Shown here: one piece after another, positions 55,742 through 64,000 of the stretch
Layout: each line of letters begins with the position of its first letter
How positions within the stretch are numbered: the stretch's first letter is position 1
NCBI GenBank assembly: GCA_944548615.1
Contig: OX155960.1
Coordinates: 13,575,887 to 13,639,886, forward strand
Source of the DNA: Micropterix aruncella
Taxonomy: Eukaryota; Arthropoda; Insecta; Lepidoptera; Micropterigidae
Length of the DNA stretch: 64,000 bases
Direction: 5' to 3'
Notes under the pieces: generated by a model
The model's database searches: none
Seen by the model: only the letters and a program-made list of their open reading frames with translations
What the model was told of the DNA's origin: nothing
Made by a program: the position numbers and the translations under genes

Positions 55742-56290
55742 TGTTTGCATATAAATTAAAATACAAACGGAGCTGCCATGGAATTCACCGACCGAAGTCG
55801 GGCCCATCATATAGTGTTATTACACTTCTGGGGGGTGAGCGTGGATTCCGGACTAACGACCGGCTGTGGTAGGTTTGGGACAGCTGTCTTGCCACATGTG
55901 AGCGTACACCTTACCACCCATTCACTCCCCCTTCGAAGCCATAGAATCTGAGAGGCGGAAATCGCGGTTTTAGATAATTTTTCTAGAAAGGAGTTGATTA
56001 TTTTCCTGGAGAGACCAAGATCTTTAAAAAGGTGAAACAGAGATTTAGCTGGCAGGCCACGAGCGCCAACTTCCACCGCGTGAAGGTGAACAGTGAAGCC
56101 GTTCCTGGTGACGGCATTTGCGAGATCATTGTATTTATTTAATTTGTACTCTTGGTCTTTTGGGATATTTGATTCCCTTGGAACAGTTAATTCTACGATA
56201 AGGGCCATCTTCCCAGATAGAGAGTAAAGAGTTATATCTGGACGCAGGGCTGTGCATCCGAGACTTTCAGGGAATTTATACTGCTTTTAA
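55742..56290 (-). mobile_element. Endonuclease-LINE 3' end (copy 3)
   Basis: Minus-strand protein from about 56280: KQYKFPESLGCTALRPDITL, YSLSGKMALIVELTVPRESN and VHLHAVEVGARGLPAKSLFH through GSEWVVR, stopping at 55807. The PD-(D/E)XK core (RPD...IVELT) is intact, with no stop in ~155 residues, and is nearly identical to copy 1. It shares ~150 bp of 3' untranslated region ending in GGAGCTGCCATGGAATTCAC (plus strand). 5'-truncated at 56290, so no polymerase. Confidence 0.85.
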
Positions 56291-57905
56291 ACAAATCTAA
56301 TTGCCGTATGACCACGAATATAACAAAAACTATTGAAAACATAGTTTTTTGGCAATGTCAAACAATTTTTAATGATATATATTTCTTAGATTTTTAAAAT
56401 TCTCAATGGATTATCACGGTTAACTCTTTATAAGTGAGTTAACCATTTTTGCTTAGACGCTTACAAATGCTAAAATTGTATCTAACCAATATTGGTTAGG
56501 GCGCTCCGCGCTGCGTAAAATGCCAACTTTTTAATATTTATTCATTATTATCTAAATTGTTTGACAAGATAAGGTTATAATATTTAGATGTCTCAGTAAC
56601 CTGAAAATAATATAATTTTTAAATTATTCGTATTCGATAATTTATTAAATGACTATGAAGCTATGGGACACAAATGTCCCATGGTTCTTAAAGGGTTAAA
56701 CAGAATTTAATACTAAAATAAAAATAAAAAACATAAAGCGTGGTGGGCCTATTGCCAAGTGGCAATATCTTCCGGCCATACCGCCAGGGTTATTATGACT
56801 AAAGATTTATGTGGGTAAACTGATTTATAAAAGGGGTAATTGTATACAGTAGCGTAAGTTATAAGTGAAGCCACATTGTAAAGAATATAAAACAGTGGTC
56901 AGTAACGTATTTCAACTCGATATCGATATCTGTCATGTGATTTACAGTGTAGCTGATGTAAAATGAGTCTAATTACGGAGCCTGTGGTATATCATAATCA
57001 AACTGTTTTTTTTAAATAATTAACAAGAATGTTTATCTAGAGACTGGTAGAGTAGCGAGATAGAAATGGATCTCAAAATACACTAATCCAGACTATTGAG
57101 GTGTTTCTTTTTTAATATTTTATTATATATACCAAGTACGAAATCACTATTGATATATTATCGTTAAAGAATTATTCAAATCAATTGCACCTAACGAGCT
57201 TGATAATACTTATCGTACTTAGTTATATACTTTTCATGCAACATATCAGTAGCTACTACAAATATTTATAAATACCTATTAATATTTATTATGTGTCTAT
57301 AAATATCTATAAACATCAATAAATATCTGTATCTATATATGGACAATACGACCTATCTATATCTTTATTTATATCTATATACATATACACATACCATCCT
57401 CTCCCATTCTATATTAATTTTGTTGTTAATATGAACTTTGTTTAATTACAATTATTTTGTAAGTGTAATATGCTGAAATCCAATGTGTAATATGCGGAAA
57501 TCTGTTACTTTCGTAGGAAACGTTTATCGGCGTAATGTTTTTCTTTTTTTCTACATTATGTTTATGCACAGGTATGTCAATTGTATGCGCTGTATGTTTC
57601 CAGATATAAAATAAAAATAAAAATAATAAAAATATTTTTATATGTATAGCGTCCCTACTAGATGTTAGTGAATGTCATTTGATTATATTTGAGGCAGACA
57701 TAATCTCGTATGTCGTCTAATTGCGAGGGAGGATAACAATTTCCCAGCTGTAAACGATTCGACAGGCGTTTAATATGCAAAACACCGGAACAAACGACAC
57801 CCTATCCGCAGAAATTCGTGTCAAGGTAGCTATAGCAAGGGAGAAATGATAGGGTGTATATAAATTTCTTTAAGAAATAAGGGATGGTCTTAATTCTGAC
57901 TTTAA
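56291..57905. other. AT-rich DNA; possible LINE 3' end at 56700-56860
   Basis: 56705-56780 carries ATTGCCAAGTGGCAATATCT after an A-rich run, resembling the inverted family F LINE 3' end (31290-31320). Elsewhere there are TATCTATA-type microsatellites (57240-57400) and an A-rich run (57605-57640). No coding sequence. Confidence 0.45.
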
Positions 57906-57907
57906 TG

Positions 57908-58115
57908 GGGTGCGCATTGCTAATGACGTGTAACTAAAATGCAAACATTGGGAGATATGATGCAGTTACGGTATGGGACTCTCATGTACGAAAACATTGG
58001 TTGTATGACCCTAAGAAATATCCGGCAAGCAGATAGGCCCCGCCCCACCGTGCGCCAAATCCTCCCCCTCCCCTCAACCCCCGTATTGCCCCCGCCAACC
58101 CCAACCCCCGATAGT
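57908..58115 (+). repeat. Family G motif with C-rich body
   Basis: CCCTAAGAAATATCCGGCAAG and CAGATAGG, then GTGCGCCAAATCC and a C-rich stretch to about 58110. The preceding ~90 bp resemble those before the motif at 23969. Frames of 69-71 codons across it are fortuitous. Confidence 0.6.
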
Positions 58116-58174
58116 GACTGTGTCATTATGATCATAAATGTAGTATAATAGTAGTATTTTCATATTATAAATAG

Positions 58175-58390
58175 ATAGGAAGCGAATTTACCGCGTGAAA
58201 TTTGTAGCACCCGACGTTTCGGTGACATTGCGGCCACCGTTGTCCAGGGTAGACTGAGTCCAGAGTCTACCCTGGACAACGGCGGCTGCAACGTCACCGA
58301 AACGTCGGGTGCTACAAATTTCACGCGGTAAATTCGATTTCTATCCTATTTTAATGTCAAACAACCGCGATAGTCTTCGATTTTATAGTA
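58175..58390. repeat. Foldback element, family D
   Basis: GAATTTACCGCGTGAAATTT and GTAGCACCCGACGTTTCGGTG continue to GTCCAGGGTAGACT. This is followed by almost the exact reverse complement ending CGCGGTAAATTCGATTT, giving arms of ~80 bp. A conserved right flank (CAACCGCGATAGTCTTCGATT) follows. A copy lies at 62221 and a half copy at 29795. Confidence 0.88.
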
Positions 58391-58499
58391 TTTTCATAGT
58401 TATAAAATGGCTATTTTCCAATATATTGCGGTTTTTTTTAAATACGGCGTAATTCAAAAGTAACAATAATAAAAACACATTATTAAAAACAATCTTTTA

Positions 58500-59002
58500 T
58501 TAAAATGCTTTGTCCCGAGCCAACCCTGGGTACAGCAGCCATGTCATAGTGGAACTTAGAACGTGCTATCATAGATGAATGCTTTACAGAATTTCGTGAT
58601 TGTGCTGTTGACCGTTGAGGAGTCCCCTCGTTGGGAGCCAACCCTGGGTGCAGCAGCGCTATTGCGGTGAATCTTTGAACGGGCTATCATAATTGAATGC
58701 GTATACAAAATTTCGTTTCTGTTTTGTCGACCATTGAAGATTCTACTTGTTGGAAGCCAACCTTGGGTGCAGTAGCCCTGTGCGGTGAAACTTAGATCGG
58801 GCTAAATTGAATGTGTATGAAACGTTTCGTTTCTGTGCTTTGAGGAATCCTCTCACCGGGAGCTAGCGCTGGGTGCAGCAGCCATGTCATTGTGAAATTT
58901 AGAACGGGCTATCATAATTTATTACGTATATAAAATTTTGTGTCTGTGCTGTTGACCGTGGAAGGGAGCCTCGTCGGGAGCCGATCCTGGGTGTAGAATC
59001 AG
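58500..59002 (+). repeat. Tandem array, ~118-bp period, about four units
   Basis: GCCAACCCTGGGTGCAGCAG-type phrases start near 58518, 58636, 58755, 58861 and 58979 (steps 118, 119, 106, 118). Units share GAACGGGCTATCATAATT. The array is cut by a family A insertion at 59003 and resumes with TGTAGAATCAG at 61087. Confidence 0.88.
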
Positions 59003-59379
59003 GGGAGTTAATGAGCCATTGCTGACTTGGCCACGAACACCCATTCTGTTTAGGGTTGGTCACACTCACGGGTTCGACGGGATTCGACAGCCTCCACGCA
59101 TGAATTGCGAGCCTGGGTAGGACTCTGGCCTTATGGTTAGTTTCCCCTGGGAATCAACCTTCTGGCGCTCGTGGACGGTCTGCTCACCGTGCGGCGTAAG
59201 CCAATTACTTATTTATTATTAGTTTTAAATAGTATTCAAGGGCATTACAGATGAATCCAATTCGCCCTTGAATATTAAAGCTGGAGTGTAAGTCTAAAAA
59301 TAAATGACTACATAACTAAATTAATGCTAACATTGAACAAGAAAAAAACATAAAAATATAAAACTAAATAAAAGACAGA

Positions 59380-60279
59380 TTATGATAAACATGAGATAGC
59401 AGGGAGATGCATTTTTAGCTGCCAAAGGGATGTACAAAAGATATCTATTTCAGTGGGTAAGGAATTAAGAAAAGCTATAACCCTTCCCACTGGCCTGTCT
59501 ACAAAAATATTTGTACGGTGGTACGGCACATTAAACAATAGATGCGATCTCCTCGCTGTGTAATTTACCGCTACGTACGATTCAAACTTACATAGTATCT
59601 CTGGCAAATAAATCGTTCCTTGAATAAGTTTATATGCAAATATAATAAGTGAAATATATCGACGAGTTTCAAGACTGTTGTATCCTACCATTCCTAGCAC
59701 AAAATCTGACGAAAATAAGTATGGATAAATATTGTATTTTCTGTAATAAATATATCTTAAAAATTTTCTTTGAATACGCTCTACCATCTGAATGTATTTA
59801 TTTTCACTTGTACACCAGATGACCGAGTTATATTCAAGTATGCTACGGACTAAACAATTATATAGTAGAAACATTACATGAATATTATTAAACTGTTTGC
59901 ATATGCGAATAACAAAACCGACCATTTTGCTAGCACGATTGCAAATATTTGTAATGTGTGCACGGAAGTTCAACTGCGTATCAAATGTAATTCCCAGGTC
60001 CCTCACCTCGGTTGACCTTTTTAAAATTGACCCGTTTATTGTGTATGGGAAAAAGCAAGGTGTTTTTTTCTTAGTGATGGTTAAAACAGAGCACTTGTTA
60101 GTGTTGAATTCCATGTCATTGACAGAGCCCCATCTTGAAAGTGTATCTATATCTTGCTGTAATATTTCCGCTTCTCGAGCATCTGTTATTTGATGAAAAA
60201 TTTTCACGTCATCAGCGAATAGTGAGCAGTGACTATATTTTACAAATTTAGGTAAATCATTAATGAAAATGAGGAACAA
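59380..60279 (-). pseudogene. LINE reverse transcriptase, C-terminal part
   Basis: 299 uninterrupted codons. Just before the ATG the same frame carries GGPQGANLSTILF (motif B). Then come FINDLP, SLFADDVKIFHQI (motif C, FADD), WGSVNDMEFNTNKCSVLTIT (motif D), VRDLGITFDTQLNFRAHI (motif E region), YNCLVRSILEYNSVIW, IQMVERIQRKFLRYIYYR, RSHLLFNVPYHRTNIFVDRP and LNSLPTEIDIF. The protein would copy element RNA into DNA at the target. This is the longest open coding stretch in the window. The catalytic Asp pair is intact, but the upstream lesions and missing endonuclease make it inactive. Confidence 0.92.
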
Positions 60280-60371
60280 AATCGTAGAGAGATTCGCACC
60301 TTGCGGCCCCCCGAATGAACCTTAAAGAGGGCTGACTCGGAGGAACCAAAGCTGACTAATTGTCTCCTGTT

Positions 60372-60599
60372 TTAGAAATATCTTGCGAAGAACTTCACAA
60401 GATGTTTAGAGAAACCGAAGTCAAAAAGCTTCTGTAAGAGGATGTCTCTGTTAACCCTGTCAAATGCCTTGGCCATGTCCAAGTATATAACATCTACTTG
60501 GAGGCCACGGTCCAGGGCGGTAGTGGCATACTCTGTCAATGACAATAAATTGGTGCATTTTGACCTTTTCTTTCTGAATCCATGCTGGCTTTCCGACAA
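60372..60599 (-). pseudogene. LINE reverse transcriptase, N-terminal half of the core
   Basis: The frame reads SESQHGFRKKRSKCTNLLSL (motif 2a, QHGF) and VDVIYLDMAKAFDRVNRDIL (motif A with catalytic Asp in YLDMAKAFD), then FGFSKHLVKFFARYF and a TAA. A second lesion, a one-base frameshift before GGPQGANLS, separates it from the next frame. The ATG at 60597 is internal to the original ORF. Confidence 0.88.
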
Positions 60600-61215
60600 C
60601 CAGGTGTCTGCGAATGAGTAAATACGTTCGTGTCAATCGACTGTGCACTCTGACTAACAGTCGGGGGAGTCTGGAAGCAGTACTGTTTCCTATAGAGCGG
60701 GGGTGGTTGCGGACCATACGGCGACTGCTCTTGAAATGACCATCGGCTACCCGATCCTGGGCGAACAGCCGGGCAAAGGACGCTGTGGTCCGCGATAGAT
60801 TAGGTAAACACCGTTTCACCGCTTCGTAAGGGAGAGGACCGCGCAAGCGACCTCGAACTCGTAACCAATCGAGAGACCGGAGTAATCTGGTCACAATTGG
60901 AAGTAAGGGCGTGAGCGTAGGGCTATCTCGCGGTTAAGGCGTTGGCCTCTTACGGGCATGTGGCGTAGCTAGACGGTGGACTGTTTTGTCCTCAAGTCTT
61001 CTGCGCTCACTCCAGGGAGATAGAACGACTAATCGTTAAAATTTCCTGAGGTGACGGGCTCGCCCGCTGTAGTCGACAACCCTAGTTGTAGAATCAGTTT
61101 ATACTCAACCATAAAAATGCATTGTCATTGGAACTGAACAAACATGTAAAATTTCGACTTCATATGAAAGAGGAAGTGGTTCTTATTCAGCTTGAAAACT
61201 TGACCCAAAACAAAC

Positions 61216-61773
61216 TGTGAGATGGCCACCCTCTACTAGACTCCAATTGCTCGTGAGTGAAGGGTGGTTCTCATCAGTGGGTTTTCTCCGTATTGAAAGT
61301 CGATGTTGCTGAAGTTGAAGTAATTTATTCAGAAGGTATGTGGTGGTTGCCAGTTTGTAACGCCTTGATTGATAAGTCGCAGAGTGTGTGTAGTGTGTGC
61401 TCGAAGTATGTGTCGCAGTTGTGTAGCCGAAGTGTGAAGAATGGTATCGCGGAATGCAGTGACTGCTTGATGATGATGATAACGAGATATAGACGCGATG
61501 ACTGCCGTGTCGAGGATGATAAATGATCGATCGAATGTATGGCTTTATATATCATGTGTATGATGCAATGTTCAATGCGTGGGTGAAAATAAGTGTGTCA
61601 AATTAGATCGATCAGAAGAAATGATATTAGTCATCGGCTGTGTGTGCATTAATTGCCGAAATTATATAGAATTCAATGCTAGTTGACGCGTGTAATATTG
61701 AGCGTATTTGCAGTTTCGATTCTAGTGAATTTACTTCTTTTGTTGACTGATATGTTGGGCGAAGTCCTCAACA
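61216..61773 (-). mobile_element. Solo LTR
   Basis: 558 bp, read on the minus strand TGTTGAGGACTTCGCCCAAC to GGGTGGCCATCTCACA, flanked by AAAC at 61212-61215 and 61774-61777. It is the same family as 21346-21935 and more distant from the LTRs at 9349 and 11510. The 89-codon plus frame here is not a gene. Confidence 0.88.
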
Positions 61774-61889
61774 AAACTAACATACATGCATACTGACAAA
61801 CATTGCAGGTAAATAAAAGCTTTTAATTATTTGTGTTGCTTGTATCAGATACTCGTATATTCTACCCAAAGTTTCAAATTTTGGTTTAG

Positions 61890-62110
61890 GCCCCACAACG
61901 CATCTGTTTACCGAATTTCAAATCTCTACGTCCAATATTTCAAGATTGAAGTATGACCTGCACGTCTTCTGGTGGACCACTTTTAACCGCAATCTTTTCA
62001 ACTCTAACCATGACCAAATGATGCCTGCAGCTCAATACGATGAACCGTGAACTCACACCCACACACACACACATAGAGAGACACACAGAAATGCGTTTAC
62101 AATATTTTCC
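61890..62110 (+). repeat. Family B repeat
   Basis: TCTGGTGGACCACTTTTAACC, CAACTCTAACCATGACCAAATG and ATGCCTGCAGCTC, then a CA microsatellite (62048-62075). It gives the uninterrupted CATGACCAAATGATGC that dates the SINE at 7791 as an insertion. Confidence 0.75.
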
Positions 62111-62220
62111 TTCTGAAAGGAAAGTAAAAGATAGATATTATTAGCAAAACGATTGGAACACAAAAATTAAATCTGATTTCCAAAATGTTTCATCAAATCG
62201 CCTCTTTTTATCTTTGTAAA

Positions 62221-62415
62221 AGATAAAAAACGATTTTACCGATTGAATTTTGTAGCACCCATTATTTCGGCGACGTTGCAGCCGCCGTTGTCTAGGGTAG
62301 ACTGTAGGCGCCTGCAACGTCGCCGAAACGTCGAGTGATACAAAATTCACGCGGTAAATTCGTTTTTTATCTTATTTATTATGTTGAAACGAACGCGATA
62401 GTCTCCGATTTCATA
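62221..62415. repeat. Foldback element, family D
   Basis: AAAAAACGATTTTACCG and TTTTGTAGCACCC continue to GTCTAGGGTAGACTG. The right arm GCAACGTCGCCGAAACGTCG ends with GCGGTAAATTCGTTTTTTATC. The left arm has lost part of the middle relative to the right. The conserved right flank is GAACGCGATAGTCTCCGATT. Confidence 0.82.
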
Positions 62416-62419
62416 TAAT

Positions 62420-62840
62420 GATCTGTCCTATGTTTTCAATCTAATTCGCGGTAAAACTGATAACCCTAGCTTACTAGCCAAGGTGGATCTTTTCATACCA
62501 AATAATTATCTTCGTGCTCGAACACACCATCTTTTTCGCGGAGCCGTTCTCGCGCACTAACCTTACGAGGTGGAACTTGCTGGCGCATGCTTTGCGGCGC
62601 TTAAATGAAATTCGCTCGATGGCACCAGATTTCGATATTTTTACCGCTAACCCTCACTTGTTTAAATTGCAAGCTATTAATTATTTATTCTTCTGTGATA
62701 GCTAGTATTATAAGTGTCTATTTGTATAGTTACTGTTATATCTTTATTAATTTTACTTCTCAATTCCTTGGTTTAACTGTTATGTTGATTAGTAATAAGT
62801 GAATATACAAAATAAATAAATAAAAATAAAATAAAATAAT
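62420..62840 (+). mobile_element. LINE 3' end with (AAATA)n tail
   Basis: Translation gives LLAKVDLFIPNNYLRARTHH, LFRGAV, a frame change, then LTRWNLLAHALRRLNEIRSM and APDFDIFTANPHLF, stopping at 62703. The LINE family is that of 45470-46250. The 3' untranslated region ends in AATAAATAAATAAAAATAAA at about 62811-62838. Only the last ~75 residues are left. Confidence 0.78.
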
Positions 62841-64000
62841 GTTCAAGTTAATTCAAATTCTTTAAGGTTACCTATATCTAATGGCTCTTTTGGTATTACA
62901 ATTTTAATTTGAGATCGGCATATCACTCGATTTAAAAAGGATAATTGGCATTATTTTCAGTAATTATTTTAGTGCAAGTGAAATGATATAAAACGAATGT
63001 AAGGTTTATTAAAAATAAAATGTATATATTCATGTATATAATAAAATAAAAATGTATGTGTTATTAAAAAAAATATCTGGTTCGTTGGAGTATTGCAGAA
63101 GGAAAATTGTTCCAAGAATTCGACGAGTTACTGGGTGTCTTGGCTATCGAGTAAAATAAGTTGGACTTCATAATAATTGACTATGATTTAATACTAGTTT
63201 ATGTATTATTTAAATTTATGAATAGTCCCAGAGTCCCAGTCGATTGGAGGTGTGTAAAAGCCTAGTTTGCAAATTCCTGTGCCCGGTTAGACAATTTGAC
63301 CTCAGTCATTAACACAACTTAGGCGGTGGATGGTTGACTTTAAGCACCATCCACCTCGATGTAGTATTTATTACTAATAGGGTAAATATAATATCACTAT
63401 TTCGCGGATGCTGTTTCTCCAGTTTTGCCTAAATTATGTCTACCCTAGCAAAATCAAGGGAGAGGACTTTAATTACTGTTTCCGACAACTTGACGCGTAA
63501 TCAGGGATGTTATTTTGGTCGACATGCTGACAACTTCATGCAAAAGGACATATTTCTGAAGGAATAGCCAATAGGCATAACTTTTAGTAAACAAGTACTA
63601 GGGTAAGCTGAAAAGTTTATTTATTTAATACTTATACACATAAAGTAGTTATATTGTTACCGAAGTAAAGAATGTATACATGTTAAATAACAGCTTAAGA
63701 TTGATACAGCTTATGTAACAAATTGCGCTATGCACATCTAACGAGGCTTCCCAGGCCTGTATCTATATGCACTTGATGCAGATGGTATAAAAACATGAAT
63801 AATAGTATTAAACTAATATAATTCGGCCAGAAAAAAGAAAAGAGAAAAGGAAGGTTCAAAATAAAGGTAAACCTCCGCCGTTTTATATTAACAAATATAA
63901 AATATTTTTATAGATTCAAGTAATTAAAATCACCATACACTACGTGAAATAATAAATACAATACATAGACAGATACAAAATTCACATACATCAATACAAA
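62841..64000. other. AT-rich DNA, no gene seen
   Basis: Nothing coding was recognised. 63610-63800 (TTTATTTATTTAATACTTAT and following) has the look of an inverted LINE 3' untranslated end, but no protein block supports it. Confidence 0.45.

Larger units (their letters stand above)
59206..60633 (-). mobile_element. CR1/Jockey-superfamily LINE, 5'-truncated
   Basis: Inserted in family A at CAAT (59202-59205 and 60634-60637, a possible 4-bp duplication). The minus strand encodes RT from before motif A to the C-terminus, followed by ~170 bp of 3' untranslated region ending in an AATAAATAAGT tail. It belongs to the same clade as the fragment at 13160-13625. Confidence 0.88.
59003..61086 (-). mobile_element. 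Family A repeat carrying a nested LINE; 11-bp target duplication
   Basis: TGTAGAATCAG flanks the whole (58992-59002 and 61087-61097). The family A parts are 59003-59205 and 60634-61086. Compared with 54043-54722 they are continuous, so the 1.43-kb LINE between is a later insertion. The element strand ends CATTAACTCCC. The 60634-60894 part has the frame LDWLRVRGRLRGPLPYEAVK and NLSRTTASFARLFAQDRVAD. Confidence 0.87.

Noticed and set aside
59897..60193. 98-codon plus frame
   Set aside because: It is the antisense of the LINE reverse transcriptase, which has clear motifs on the minus strand.

Overview
This is eukaryotic, almost certainly insect, DNA. It is AT-rich and intergenic, and I find no intact host gene, rRNA, tRNA gene, operon or CRISPR array. 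The longest recognisable coding stretches are decayed reverse transcriptases and transposases. The element set (Helitrons starting TCCTACTACTATTATAAA and ending CTAG, CR1/Jockey-superfamily and RTE LINEs, a LINE with a restriction-like endonuclease, piggyBac, mariner, solo LTRs) fits a moth or butterfly (Lepidoptera). That assignment is inference. The density and nesting of elements suggest heterochromatin, for example a W chromosome or pericentromere, but sequence alone cannot show that.

Layout. 1-7.6 kb: a CR1-type fragment, several copies of a ~665-bp repeat I call family A, and a LINE of the restriction-like-endonuclease group (3.55-5.96 kb). 7.6-13.6 kb: a tRNA-derived SINE nested in repeat family B, a C-rich tract, a mariner fragment, an LTR retrotransposon with both LTRs (9.35-12.09 kb, 4-bp target duplication), a G-rich tract and two LINE 3' ends. 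14.5-20.5 kb: a ~1.65-kb unit present three times in tandem, the middle copy carrying a 968-bp inverted-repeat transposon. 21.3-23.6 kb: a solo LTR beside a second endonuclease-LINE copy that is split by family A. 24-29 kb: LINE fragments and a Helitron. 30.1-30.7 kb: a 121-bp-period satellite. 31.2-34.0 kb: a LINE abutting a broken piggyBac element. 35.4-36.1 kb: a terminal-inverted-repeat element with GC-rich, coding-like cargo. 36.3-41 kb: three LINE 3' ends and family B. 43.2-46.9 kb: family A copies, LINE and RTE ends. 48.9-53 kb: a LINE 3' region split by a Helitron, plus family B. 53-61.1 kb: family C, family A, a 120-bp repeat, a third endonuclease-LINE copy, a foldback element, a ~118-bp tandem array interrupted by family A, which is itself interrupted by a LINE. 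61.2-62.8 kb: a second solo LTR, family B, a second foldback copy and a LINE 3' end. The last kilobase is AT-rich with nothing recognised.

The genes do not form a pathway; the window is a record of insertion into insertion. Insertion order is readable at several places: satellite, then family A, then LINE (58.5-61.1 kb); LINE then Helitron (49.1-50.3 kb); family B then SINE (7.6-8.1 kb); tandem unit then TIR element (16.85-17.82 kb). The most interesting candidates for undescribed elements are family A, the family with a ~35-bp end motif attached to C-rich tracts, the TTAT-flanked TIR element, the GC-cargo TIR element, and an LTR element whose LTR-end/primer-site junction is repeated five times.
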